Positions 7,493-15,223 of a stretch of 27,839 nt of DNA are shown piece by piece. The DNA is from DAIOFH01 sp036745875 (GTDB taxonomy: Bacteria; Planctomycetota; SZUA-567). The stretch spans positions 1 through 27,839 of the forward strand of contig DAIOFH010000044.1 of NCBI GenBank assembly GCA_036745875.1, written 5' to 3'. The first letter of the stretch is position 1, and every line of letters begins with the position of its first letter. Under the pieces are notes generated by a model. That model had not been told where the DNA came from. It did not search any database and worked only from the letters and a program-made list of their open reading frames with translations. The position numbers and the translations under genes were made by a program.

Positions 7493-8506
7493 ATGGCAGG
7501 CGACGACGCAGCTCTATCGCAAATGATCCTCGACCATATCCATGGCCTCCTCTTCGACGCCAATCCGCCCCCATTGCCGCCGGAGTTAGCCGGCAACAAA
7601 AAAATGGAGGACCTCCAGATCTATCTCCTGGATCTGCGGCATCTTCTTCACAATCACGCCGAAGGCGATTTCTCCAAGGAAATACACCTCCGGGGCATCC
7701 TTGCGGGGCGGCTGAAAGCGTTCCAGGCCAACGTGCTGCACTTCATTTGGCAGGTCGAGCAGGTCGCCCGCGGCGATTTCAGCCAGCGCATCGACTTTAT
7801 GGGAGATCTTGCCACCTCGTTCAACGGGATGATTCTACAGCTGAACGAGGCGCTGACCGATCTACGGAAAAAAGAGGAAGAATTGACCAGCCTGACCAGC
7901 ATGCTTGAAACGGAAGTTGAGCTGCGCGGCGTGGCGTTGAAAGAGCTCTCCGCCAGCGAAGCCCGCTTCCGCTACCTGGCGGAACACGACCCGCTGACAG
8001 GCATATTGAACAGGCGTTCCTTTTTCGAACTGGCCGAAATTCAGCTGGAACGCATGTTCCGGATGAAACAGGATTGCTGCCTGGCGATCCTCGACATCGA
8101 CCACTTCAAATCTTTCAACGACACCCACGGCCATGTCGAAGGCGACGCCGCGATCCGCCACATCACCAGGATTTGCACCGAAACGCTAAGAAGGGACGAT
8201 TCCATGGGACGTTACGGCGGGGAGGAATTCGTTTTTTTCTTCACCAACGCCGATTGCGAACACGGTATCATGGCGGGGGAACGCATCAGGGAACAAATCG
8301 CCGAGACGCCGTTTCTCATAAAGCGCAAGGAGTACTTTCTCACCGCTTCCATAGGGCTGGTACACCTGCCGCCCGAGCAGATTGTCCTGCACGACAGCAG
8401 GTTCCTGCCCTTCGCCCTCGGCATCGCCGACAATGCCATGTACAATGCGAAAAAAAGCGGGCGCAACCTTGTGCGCACCGCTATTTTGCCGCCTTTTGAG
8501 GTGTAA
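7493..8506 (+). CDS. Diguanylate cyclase (GGDEF), cytoplasmic
   Basis: Makes cyclic di-GMP from two GTP. The protein is 337 aa with ATG at 7493, after AGGAA. The C-terminal GGDEF domain starts near Asp-Pro-Leu-Thr-Gly-Ile-Leu-Asn-Arg-Arg (about residue 166) and has the active motif GGEEF at about 242-246. The product-binding I-site RRDD stands five residues before it, so an active, feedback-inhibited enzyme is expected. No transmembrane helix is visible. The N-terminal half contains two short Gly-Asp-Phe-Ser segments (about 58 and 95), a HAMP-like stretch and a coiled coil (about 120-155) that probably dimerises the enzyme. With no obvious sensor domain, its signal may come from a partner, the V4R protein just upstream being the natural candidate. 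Confidence 0.9.
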   Translation: MAGDDAALSQMILDHIHGLLFDANPPPLPPELAGNKKMEDLQIYLLDLRHLLHNHAEGDFSKEIHLRGILAGRLKAFQANVLHFIWQVEQVARGDFSQRIDFMGDLATSFNGMILQLNEALTDLRKKEEELTSLTSMLETEVELRGVALKELSASEARFRYLAEHDPLTGILNRRSFFELAEIQLERMFRMKQDCCLAILDIDHFKSFNDTHGHVEGDAAIRHITRICTETLRRDDSMGRYGGEEFVFFFTNADCEHGIMAGERIREQIAETPFLIKRKEYFLTASIGLVHLPPEQIVLHDSRFLPFALGIADNAMYNAKKSGRNLVRTAILPPFEV

Positions 8507-8567
8507 GTATTTTGCCGCACTGAGGGACACATGCCGCGTTGGAAATGCAAATTTTGATAATTGACGA

Positions 8568-9461
8568 TTATTCCTTCGGCAATCCCATCCTACCAAGCAA
8601 CCGCTCCGCATCATCGATGGAATAATATTCCAGGACTATCCTGCCTTTGCCGTTGTTGTCTTCGACCTTGACCTTTGTCCCCAGGTGCCTGAGAAGGCGC
8701 TCCTCAAGGTCCTTGACATGGGACGGGGTCTTCGGCCCCGCCTCCTCGTCGTTCGACTTGCTTTTCGCCTTGCTTTGGTCCGCAGCGAGCTGTTCGATCC
8801 TGCGTGTGGACAGGCCTTCGTCAACCGCTCGCCTGGCAAGCCGCAGCTGGCTCAGGGGACTATTGAGGCCAAGGATGGCGCGCGCGCTGCCTGCAGGCAA
8901 ACTGCCCTCGGCCACCATGCGTCGCACTTCCTCCGGCAGGTCGAGAAGGCGCATGGTGTTCGTGACCTGCGCCCTGGAGACGCCGACGCGTTCGGCGATC
9001 TTTTCATGGGTGAGTCCGGATTCTTTTTGCAGTTCCTGATAGGCTACCGCGATTTCTATGGCATTCAGGTCGGCGCGCTGGAGGTTTTCCACCAGCGCGA
9101 GTTCGCGCATTTTGGCGTCTTCCGCATCCATGATGAGGACGGGAACCTTGGTCCAACCGAGTACGTCGCGGATGGCGCGAAAACGCCTTTCCCCGGCGAT
9201 CAGTTCATAGAAGCCGTCCTTCTCACGCACGACCAGCGGTTGCACCAGGCCGTTGTGGCGGATGGACGCGGCCAGCTCCTCCAGCTTTTCGGCGTCGAAA
9301 TGCTGGCGCGGCTGCCATGGCGACGGCCTGACCTTCTCGACCGGCGCTTCCTTTGTCCCGACGCCTTCGACCTTGCCTGCCGCCTGGCTTGCTGCGGATT
9401 TATTTGGCGAGGCGGGAATAAGCGAATCCAACCCGCGCCCAAGACCACGACTTTTCGCCAT
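8568..9461 (-). CDS. parB: ParB chromosome-partitioning protein
   Basis: Centromere-binding CTP-dependent clamp that spreads around parS and helps chromosome segregation. It is 297 aa, near the normal length. The N-terminus Ser-Arg-Gly-Leu-Gly-Arg-Gly-Leu-Asp-Ser-Leu-Ile-Pro is diagnostic. It is followed by the ParB/Srx-like domain with the Gly-Glu-Arg-Arg-Phe-Arg-Ala motif (about residue 95), the helix-turn-helix region (Lys-Ile-Ala-Glu-Arg-Val-Gly-Val-Ser) and a C-terminal dimerisation domain. AGGAGGAG precedes the ATG at 9461. The gene lies 21 bp after the MetRS beta-type gene and is probably co-transcribed with it. No parA is next to it and no parS palindrome was noticed in the window. 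Confidence 0.95.
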   Translation of the reverse strand: MAKSRGLGRGLDSLIPASPNKSAASQAAGKVEGVGTKEAPVEKVRPSPWQPRQHFDAEKLEELAASIRHNGLVQPLVVREKDGFYELIAGERRFRAIRDVLGWTKVPVLIMDAEDAKMRELALVENLQRADLNAIEIAVAYQELQKESGLTHEKIAERVGVSRAQVTNTMRLLDLPEEVRRMVAEGSLPAGSARAILGLNSPLSQLRLARRAVDEGLSTRRIEQLAADQSKAKSKSNDEEAGPKTPSHVKDLEERLLRHLGTKVKVEDNNGKGRIVLEYYSIDDAERLLGRMGLPKE

Positions 9462-9482
9462 GGGATCACTCCTCCTGCAAAG

Positions 9483-9917
9483 TTAACCCACTTGTCCGCC
9501 GGAGGGGAAATCCGGTTTGTCGACGGTTACCAGGGAGAGGGTGTCATTCGGGCCATGGACGGCAAGCAGCATGCCGTTGGACATTTCGCCCCGGAGCTTT
9601 CTCGGTTCGAGGTTGTCGACGACGACAATGCGTTTTCCGACAAGCTCCTCGGGTTGGTAGTAGGCGCGGATGCCGGCGCAGATCTGCTTTTCGCGGTCGC
9701 CGAGGCGGATCTGCAATTTGACAAGCTTGTCGGCGTTGGGATGGGGCTCGGCCTTGATGATTTCCGCGACAGTAAGCCTGATCTTGGCAAAATCGTCAAA
9801 ATTGCAAAAGGTCACGCCTTCCGGCAGTGCGGCTTTTTGCTGTTCAGCCGGTGCGGGAGCGGCGGGAGACGGATTTTCCGCCGGGGCGGGAGTTGGCGTT
9901 TCGTTCGCTTCTGTCAT
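9483..9917 (-). CDS. MetRS beta subunit / CsaA-type tRNA-binding protein
   Basis: OB-fold tRNA-binding protein that raises tRNA affinity of methionyl-tRNA synthetase; in many bacteria the same domain is fused to the C-terminus of MetG. The ATG at 9917 was chosen because AAGGA stands just upstream; the longer frame up to 10019 has no support. The protein is 144 aa. Residues 1-35 are a Pro/Ala/Glu linker, followed by the domain start Phe-Asp-Asp-Phe-Ala-Lys-Ile-Arg-Leu. The family motifs His-Pro-Asn-Ala-Asp-Lys-Leu, Asn-Leu-Glu-Pro-Arg-Lys-Leu-Arg-Gly and Ser-Asn-Gly-Met-Leu-Leu-Ala are present. It heads an operon with parB. The catalytic MetG is not in the window. Confidence 0.88.
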   Translation of the reverse strand: MTEANETPTPAPAENPSPAAPAPAEQQKAALPEGVTFCNFDDFAKIRLTVAEIIKAEPHPNADKLVKLQIRLGDREKQICAGIRAYYQPEELVGKRIVVVDNLEPRKLRGEMSNGMLLAVHGPNDTLSLVTVDKPDFPSGGQVG

Positions 9918-9954
9918 GGTTGTCCTTCTTTTGAAGTAAAATTGCATAAATAAC

Positions 9955-9978
9955 AGCCGATTCCAAAAGGAAGCGGCT
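9955..9978. other. Hairpin between metRS-beta and lpxH
   Basis: AGCCGATTCC and GGAAGCGGCT form a 10-bp stem with one A/G mismatch and an AAAA loop. It lies in the shared upstream region of two divergent genes, within the likely leader of the leftward one. No T-run follows. Confidence 0.4.
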
Positions 9979-10050
9979 TGAAGTCGTAAGTATACATAAT
10001 GATAATTCATTTCAGTCATCGTTAAAAGTGGTTTTCAGGAAAAAAAGCAA

Positions 10051-10893
10051 TTGAAAAATACCGTCGACACTTCCCATAGCAATAACAGGATCGCCGTCCT
10101 GGCGGATATGCACCTGCGGCCGTTGGATGCGCGAAGGCAAAAGGCGGCGGAACTGGCGGTCCAGGACAACGAACGTCTTGCCCGCTTCCTCACCGAAATC
10201 GGTGATAAGGTGGATACCCTCGTGCTGCTTGGAGATACATTCAACTTCTGGTTCGAACGGCACAGCCATGTGGTGGGCGATTACTATACCGCCTTGAACC
10301 TGTTCAAGATAGCTTCTGAACGCGGCCTGGCAATCCACCATGTCTGCGGCAATCGCGACTTTGTCGTCGGCGAAGGTCTGGGTTTTGACCCGGCGACGCG
10401 CTATCGCGGTTTTTTCCGACTGAAAAGAGGATTTACCGTATCCAGGTTGTGCGACTACGGGATCGAGCCTCACGGCGCGCGTATGCGGCTGCACCAGGCA
10501 GGCAAAACTGTAACCTTTCTGCATGGGGATTCTCTTTGCGGTAAACAACGTGTTTTCATGGGGTTGCGTTGGCTTATGTATGGCCCCCTCGGTCGCCTCG
10601 CCATGCGCTGGGCGCCCTGGGGAATGATCGAATCCTTTTCCACGCGGATTCAGGCCAAGGTAAAGAAGCGCCGTCAGATCGCCGACCCTGAGAGCGTTCT
10701 CGATGCGGCCTCCATCAAACGTGAAATCGCCATGGGTGCGGACATGCTGCTGTGCGGACATTTGCATACCGGCTATGAGAAACAGGTGGATGTCGCTGGA
10801 CGCAAAGGGGTGTTGCACATCCTTCCCGCATGGCTTGACGGCTATTTCGGCATTGTGGAAAAGGGCGAATTAGCTGTTTATCACTTCGAATAA
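10051..10893 (+). CDS. lpxH: UDP-2,3-diacylglucosamine diphosphatase-like metallophosphoesterase
   Basis: Calcineurin-type phosphoesterase of 280 aa, most like LpxH, which cleaves UDP-2,3-diacylglucosamine to lipid X in lipid A synthesis at the inner membrane. The start is a TTG at 10051 with AGGA 10 bases upstream; the next in-frame ATG lies inside the first metal motif and cannot be the start. Metal-ligand motifs in order are Asp-Met-His (about 19-21), Gly-Asp-Thr-Phe-Asn (about 60), Gly-Asn-Arg-Asp-Phe (about 104), His-Gly-Asp (about 161) and Gly-His-Leu-His (about 233). Gly-Asn-Arg-Asp-Phe is characteristic of LpxH. It is about 40 residues longer than E. coli LpxH. A related LpxH2-like or other phosphoesterase cannot be excluded. 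Confidence 0.82.
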   Translation: MKNTVDTSHSNNRIAVLADMHLRPLDARRQKAAELAVQDNERLARFLTEIGDKVDTLVLLGDTFNFWFERHSHVVGDYYTALNLFKIASERGLAIHHVCGNRDFVVGEGLGFDPATRYRGFFRLKRGFTVSRLCDYGIEPHGARMRLHQAGKTVTFLHGDSLCGKQRVFMGLRWLMYGPLGRLAMRWAPWGMIESFSTRIQAKVKKRRQIADPESVLDAASIKREIAMGADMLLCGHLHTGYEKQVDVAGRKGVLHILPAWLDGYFGIVEKGELAVYHFE

Positions 10894-11015
10894 ACCAACC
10901 ATAGTACTCCGGGATTCGGGGCATGCAAATGCTGTAACCCCTTTGCTGCAATGGTATATCATGTTCCACAAAAATTGAATCTCGACTTGGAAGAATACAA
11001 AAGAAAAAAAAGTCC

Positions 11016-11042
11016 TAAAGTTTTTCCCATATCTCCCGATAA
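11016..11042 (+). promoter_or_regulatory. Sigma-28 (FliA) flagellar promoter
   Basis: TAAAGTTT (11016-11023), an 11-base spacer and CCCGATAA (11035-11042) match the FliA consensus TAAAGTTT-N11-GCCGATAA at 15 of 16 positions. The predicted start is about 65 bases before the 58-aa gene. This implies late flagellar-class expression. Confidence 0.85.
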
Positions 11043-11116
11043 GAAATATGCGACGCCGGATTGGACGGCGGTTAAAACAAGGGAATGTAAGGAAATACAA
11101 AGCACGGAGGCTTACC

Positions 11117-11293
11117 ATGAGCGAGGGAATCAGCGGAATCAATAGCCATATGGCTGATATGATGCGTGTCCTTATGCAAGGTGTTCAGGAGACGACCGAC
11201 TTGGCACAGGCCTCTGTTGCAGTAGGGGTCGAAAACAAGATTGCCAGCGACAAGATGGCGATTGCCCAGTCGATCATTGACGCATATGCATAG
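11117..11293 (+). CDS. Small protein, 58 aa, flagellar-class expression
   Basis: Short soluble helical protein. The ATG at 11117 has CGGAGG 6 bases upstream, a sigma-28 promoter further upstream and a perfect intrinsic terminator after the gene, so it is a true single-gene unit. Residues 1-25 carry several Met and Gln; the second half (Ala-Val-Gly-Val-Glu-Asn-Lys-Ile-Ala, then Met-Ala-Ile-Ala-Gln-Ser-Ile-Ile-Asp) looks like one amphipathic helix. Size and composition recall the small putative motility proteins of the YjfB type (PF14070), but the match is not strong enough to be sure. Co-regulation with late flagellar genes is inferred from the promoter, not from any recognised domain. Confidence 0.8.
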   Translation: MSEGISGINSHMADMMRVLMQGVQETTDLAQASVAVGVENKIASDKMAIAQSIIDAYA

Positions 11294-11401
11294 AAACACG
11301 TCTTCTGCCAGACCCGTCTCCCCGCCGTCCAGATCCTGGCTATTTTATACGGCACACCAGGAGTGAACGGTCGCGACGAAGAGGTTTGGGTAAAAATTTT
11401 C

Positions 11402-11431
11402 CCGTCATCCCTTTTGGGATGACGGTTTTTT
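11402..11431 (+). terminator. Perfect intrinsic terminator
   Basis: A 10-bp perfect stem (11402-11411 with 11416-11425) closed by TTTT is followed by six T residues. It ends the transcript of the 58-aa gene. Confidence 0.95.
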
Positions 11432-11532
11432 ATTATTCACACAGGCCAAAAATTTAACTGTGTAGCAAACGCTGTCAAACACATATGTTTTCACGAGGAG
11501 GCGCATCCCCCAGCCAATGCATGGAAAGAACG

Positions 11533-11578
11533 CAAAAATAAGCCCCAGGCAGTCGATTGATCCGCTATGGCGACTGCC
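11533..11578 (-). terminator. Probable terminator of rlmN
   Basis: GGCAGTCG (11548-11555) pairs perfectly with CGACTGCC (11571-11578). Read on the minus strand, the hairpin starts 30 bases after the rlmN stop codon and is followed by a T-rich run (complement of 11533-11540). The 15-base loop is rather long. Confidence 0.6.
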
Positions 11579-11607
11579 GTTGCCGCCCCCCAAACAAATC
11601 CACCCTT

Positions 11608-12693
11608 TTATTGTTCATCCTTTTCCTGTATGATACCTTTTCGTTCGGCACGAAGCTGCCCGCAGGCCGCGCCTATTTCGCGGCCTTTTTCCACCCTGAT
11701 GGTCGCGGCGACCCCCGCGTTCTCCAGAATGTCACGGAAGCGGACGACAGTGTCTGCCGAAGGAGTCTTGCCGTCAAAGCCGGCCACCGGGTTGTAAGGA
11801 ATAAGATTGACCTTGGCGCGAAAGCCGGAAAGAAGGGAGACAAGCTCCCTGGCCTCCCTTGGCGAGGCATTGAACTTGTCTATAAGGCAGTATTCGAAAG
11901 TGATGTCCCTGGAGGAGGAGGAGGCGAACTTCCCGAGCGCATCAAAAAGATCGTCGAGCGGCCATCTTTTGGCTATCGGCATAATCTGTTCGCGCAGCTT
12001 CTGGTTCGGCGCGTGAAGCGACAGGGCAAGACGATAGTTCAGCCCAAGGCCGGCGAGCTCCCGAATCCGGTCCGGCAACCCGGCGGTGGAAATGGTTATA
12101 TGCCGTCCCGACAACCCGAGGCCTTTTTGGTCGGCGAAAACATGGGCGGCGGCGAGAACGGCATCCAGGTTGAGAAGCGGTTCGCCCATGCCCATAAAAA
12201 CGATATGGCTGATTTTTTCGCCCTGCTCCGCGCGGCAGGCCTGGTCGATGCGGTAAACCTGTTCGATAATTTCGGCAACGTCCAGATTTCGGACAAAGCC
12301 AAGGCGTCCTGTGGCGCAAAAGAGGCAGCCGAGAGGACAGCCCGCCATCGAGGAAACGCAGACGGTGCGGCGGCGGCGCTCTTTTTCGACAATAAGCACG
12401 CTCTCGACCAACGCCTCCTCCCTGGTTGACCCGGCCTCCCCGGCGGAAAAAAGCCATTTGGCCGTAAGGCCGTCCTCTGTCCGGCGGCATTCGAGTTCGC
12501 TGAGAGTGCGGATCTTTCCGTGTGCGGCCAGAAGCCGGCGCAGTTCGGCCGGTATGTTTTTCATGGCATCCAGGGAATCGACCCGGTGGGTATGGAGCCA
12601 GTCCCATATTTGGTCCGAGCGGTATCGTGGCTGGTTGTGCTCGGCCATGAATGCGGCCAGCTGGTCGCGGCCGGGTTCGAGCCAATGATGCAT
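11608..12693 (-). CDS. rlmN: 23S rRNA/tRNA adenine-C2 methyltransferase RlmN
   Basis: Radical SAM enzyme that methylates C2 of A2503 in 23S rRNA and A37 of some tRNAs. It is 361 aa, a normal length, with AAAGGA before the ATG at 12693. The [4Fe-4S] motif CxxxCxxC is at Cys119, Cys123 and Cys126 (Met-Ala-Gly-Cys-Pro-Leu-Gly-Cys-Leu-Phe-Cys-Ala-Thr-Gly). The Gly-Met-Gly-Glu-Pro-Leu-Leu-Asn motif that binds SAM follows. The methyl-carrying Cys lies in Ala-Ala-Cys-Gly-Gln-Leu (about residue 344), and the N-terminal RlmN-type domain is present. Cfr is less likely because the flanking motifs are of the RlmN kind. The gene is divergent from the TIGR03960-type radical SAM gene, 42 bp apart, so the promoters share a short region. 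Confidence 0.96.
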   Translation of the reverse strand: MHHWLEPGRDQLAAFMAEHNQPRYRSDQIWDWLHTHRVDSLDAMKNIPAELRRLLAAHGKIRTLSELECRRTEDGLTAKWLFSAGEAGSTREEALVESVLIVEKERRRRTVCVSSMAGCPLGCLFCATGRLGFVRNLDVAEIIEQVYRIDQACRAEQGEKISHIVFMGMGEPLLNLDAVLAAAHVFADQKGLGLSGRHITISTAGLPDRIRELAGLGLNYRLALSLHAPNQKLREQIMPIAKRWPLDDLFDALGKFASSSSRDITFEYCLIDKFNASPREARELVSLLSGFRAKVNLIPYNPVAGFDGKTPSADTVVRFRDILENAGVAATIRVEKGREIGAACGQLRAERKGIIQEKDEQ

Positions 12694-12735
12694 AGCGTCC
12701 TTTCAAAAACAAGAATAGCGTAAAGTGGAATAATT

Positions 12736-14592
12736 ATGCCTGACAATGAGCCAAGATTCAACCCCGCGTTATCCAGTGTGCTTTCCCGCGTTCGCGGGCC
12801 GGGGCAGTATGTCGGCGGCGAACCAAACCAGGTGGTCGACCCCGAAGCCAGGTACAAAATCGCCCTCGCCTTCGCCGACCTCTATACGGTCGGCATGAGC
12901 CATCACGGGATGCGCATCCTCTACGACATCGGCAACGCCATTGACGATGTCGCGGTGGAACGGGTATTTGCCCCGCTGCCCGACATGGAAGAAGCGCTGC
13001 GCGGCCAGGGCTTGAAGCTCACCACCCTGGAAACGGGCGCGCCTCTCGACAAGTGCGCAATGGTGGCCTTTTCGCTCGGCTACGAATTGGCCGCCACATC
13101 CGTCCTGACCATCCTTGACCTTGGCGGCGTTCCCTTGACCCGCTTCGAAAGGGCGAAGACAACTGCCCCATTGGTGATAGCCGGAGGCGGCGGGGCGTTG
13201 AACCCGGAACCCTATAGCGATTTCATCGACCTGTTCTGCATAGGCGAAGGCGAGGAGGTCTTTCCGGCGCTCCTGGCGATGGCCAAAGAATTCCCCCTGC
13301 CTCTTACGCCGGAAAAACGCCGGGAATTTCTTCTTGCCGCCGCGTCACGGATTGAAGGCGTATATATCCCCGAACTGTACGAAACAACCACGACGGAGGA
13401 CGGCTACACCATCGTGACCGGTCCCATGGCCGATGCGGCCACAGCGCCCTTCCCGATACAACGCAGCATCGTCAAGGATATGGACGCCGCCTGGCAGCCG
13501 GTTAAGCCGGTTGTGCCGATTCATGAAACAGTGCATGAGCGGGTTGTACTGGAAATCATGCGCAGCTGCCCCAATGGCTGCCGGTTTTGCCAGGCCGGCT
13601 TCGCGACTCGGCCGCTCCGGGAACGCTCCCCCAAAAACCTCTTTAACGCCGCCTGTCAGGCCATCGCGGCGACCGGATATGATGAAATCGGCCTTCTGAG
13701 CCTGAGCACCTCGAATTATTCGCGCTTCGACGAACTGGTGGAACTATTGGATACGGAATTCGCGCCGCAGGGCGTGAGCCTTTCGCTCCCCAGCCTTCGC
13801 GTCGACCATGCCTTGTCCAAGCTGCCGTCTCGTTTCAAGACGGTGCGCAAATCCGGCCTGACCGTTGCTCCCGAAGCGGGAAGCGACCGCCTCCGCGCAG
13901 TCATCAACAAGGACGTCAAAAATTCGGATCTCCTGGAAGCGGCCGAGGAAGCCTTCCAGCAGGGCTGGCAGCAGATCAAACTATATTTCATGCTTGGCCT
14001 GCCGACGGAGACGGACGAGGATGTCCTGGCGATCGCCGACCTGGCGCACCAGGCCGCCATGCGGAAAAAACGCGGTCCCAAGGGCAGACCCGCCATAACG
14101 CTGTCAGTCAGCAACTACGTCCCAAAGCCGTTCACCCCGTTCCAATGGTGCGGTGCGGCCGGGCCGGAAATCTGGACCCGGCGGCAAAAGCTTCTCGCAG
14201 ACAACGTCAACCGCCGTCTCGCCGTCTTCAAGGGCCATGGCGTCTCAACCTCCTTCCTCGAAGCGGCGATAAGCCGGGGTGACAGAAGCCTTGGCAAAGT
14301 GATGCTGGCAGCCTGGAAAAAGGGCGCGCGCCTCGACGCCTGGTCCGAGCACTTCCATCCGGGTCTATGGAGCGAAGCATTCGCCGAATGCGGGCTTGAC
14401 CCGGTACAACTCGCCTGCCGCGAAATCCCCGTCGATTCGCCGCTCCCCTGGGATCATATCGACTGCGGCGTATCGAAGACGTTTCTCCGCCGCGAACTGG
14501 AAAAGGCGGTTGCCGAAACGCCGACAGCGGCGTGCGGGAAGGGTACGTGTGCGGGTTGCGGTGTGATGGGATGCGATTTTGTCGGCGGATAG
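12736..14592 (+). CDS. Radical SAM protein of the TIGR03960 type
   Basis: Large radical SAM protein of 618 aa with an N-terminal region resembling a B12-binding fold. The start Phe-Asn-Pro-Ala-Leu-Ser-Ser-Val and the block Ala-Phe-Ala-Asp-Leu-Tyr-Thr-Val-Gly-Met-Ser are family hallmarks. The iron-sulfur motif CxxxCxxC is at Cys278, Cys282 and Cys285. Conserved segments Ser-Leu-Pro-Ser-Leu-Arg-Val-Asp and Ala-Pro-Glu-Ala-Gly-Ser-Asp-Arg-Leu-Arg follow. The last 15 residues contain four Cys that could hold a second metal centre. The function of this family is not established; it is often next to or fused with a TIGR03936-type partner, which is absent here. The ribosome binding site (GTGGAA) is weak. 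Confidence 0.85.
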   Translation: MPDNEPRFNPALSSVLSRVRGPGQYVGGEPNQVVDPEARYKIALAFADLYTVGMSHHGMRILYDIGNAIDDVAVERVFAPLPDMEEALRGQGLKLTTLETGAPLDKCAMVAFSLGYELAATSVLTILDLGGVPLTRFERAKTTAPLVIAGGGGALNPEPYSDFIDLFCIGEGEEVFPALLAMAKEFPLPLTPEKRREFLLAAASRIEGVYIPELYETTTTEDGYTIVTGPMADAATAPFPIQRSIVKDMDAAWQPVKPVVPIHETVHERVVLEIMRSCPNGCRFCQAGFATRPLRERSPKNLFNAACQAIAATGYDEIGLLSLSTSNYSRFDELVELLDTEFAPQGVSLSLPSLRVDHALSKLPSRFKTVRKSGLTVAPEAGSDRLRAVINKDVKNSDLLEAAEEAFQQGWQQIKLYFMLGLPTETDEDVLAIADLAHQAAMRKKRGPKGRPAITLSVSNYVPKPFTPFQWCGAAGPEIWTRRQKLLADNVNRRLAVFKGHGVSTSFLEAAISRGDRSLGKVMLAAWKKGARLDAWSEHFHPGLWSEAFAECGLDPVQLACREIPVDSPLPWDHIDCGVSKTFLRRELEKAVAETPTAACGKGTCAGCGVMGCDFVGG

Positions 14593-14599
14593 GAACTTG

Positions 14600-15223
14600 T
14601 CAAAAATCTTCCATCTTCCTTGACGAAATGCCAAGCGCCAGCTCCCACGCCTTCTTTTCCATCAGCCGCAGGGCGGTGCCGGAGACAAGGAAGGCTTTCC
14701 GGAAAAGGCCAAGCCTGACATGGCGCGCCTTGAGGGATGCGCTGATGTCGCCGACAAGGCGCAGGGCGATCGGCAGGAACCAGGCGACAAGGGCGAGCGC
14801 CAGTCCAGCAGTCGCGGCACGCCTGCCGATAAACGGCCGCAAAAACCATGCAGCCGCCCTGCCGCTTTCCAGCGGGGACGACAGTCGTACAAACGCCGTC
14901 CCGGCAATGGCCAGTGACAATATCCGAATCGTCATCGGCAACGCCAGCCTGGCGGCGGCCGCCGCATCCCCGCCCATATCCCAGACGAGATACGCCGCCA
15001 CCATGACAAACCAGAACAGACTGAAAACAAGCCCGCCCCTGAGCATCCGCCTTGCTTCCAGGGTGCGCATCTCCGGATGGATGAAAAGCCCGCACAACAG
15101 CACAAGCCATAACGGTAAAAACCACTCCGCCTGATACTGTGTTATGAAAGATACGACCAGAAGGAGGACAAGCTTTAGCCTGGCATCGAGTTTTTTCCGC
15201 ATATGCATTGAAGCTTCAGGCAT
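14600..15223 (-). CDS. bioN: ECF transporter T component, probably biotin-specific (BioN)
   Basis: Membrane coupling subunit of an energy-coupling factor transporter. The start at 15223 was chosen because GGAGAA lies just before it and it overlaps the bioY stop by 8 bases, a sign of translational coupling; an upstream Met would add 18 residues inside bioY. The protein has 207 aa, four to five hydrophobic segments, and Ala-Arg motifs (Leu-Lys-Ala-Arg-His near residue 170) that contact the ATPase in CbiQ/EcfT proteins. The pairing with bioY indicates biotin; the matching ATPase is in the divergent unit. It runs convergent with the radical SAM gene, the stop codons only 7 bp apart. Confidence 0.83.
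   Translation of the reverse strand: MPEASMHMRKKLDARLKLVLLLVVSFITQYQAEWFLPLWLVLLCGLFIHPEMRTLEARRMLRGGLVFSLFWFVMVAAYLVWDMGGDAAAAARLALPMTIRILSLAIAGTAFVRLSSPLESGRAAAWFLRPFIGRRAATAGLALALVAWFLPIALRLVGDISASLKARHVRLGLFRKAFLVSGTALRLMEKKAWELALGISSRKMEDF

Noticed and set aside
8685..9953. A 422-codon rightward ORF opposite parB and the MetRS beta gene
   Set aside because: It spans two real genes and their spacer in antisense and has no domain character.
9991..10013. Fur-box-like ATAATGATAAT followed by TCATT
   Set aside because: Only part of the 19-bp consensus fits and the neighbours (lpxH, MetRS beta) are not iron genes; it may just be an AT-rich promoter.
11557..12429. A 290-codon rightward ORF opposite rlmN
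   Set aside because: It is the antisense shadow of rlmN, which has all radical SAM motifs and a ribosome binding site on the other strand.
12670..12690. A tRNA T-arm-like GGTTCGAGCC
   Set aside because: It lies within the rlmN coding sequence and no cloverleaf can be formed around it.
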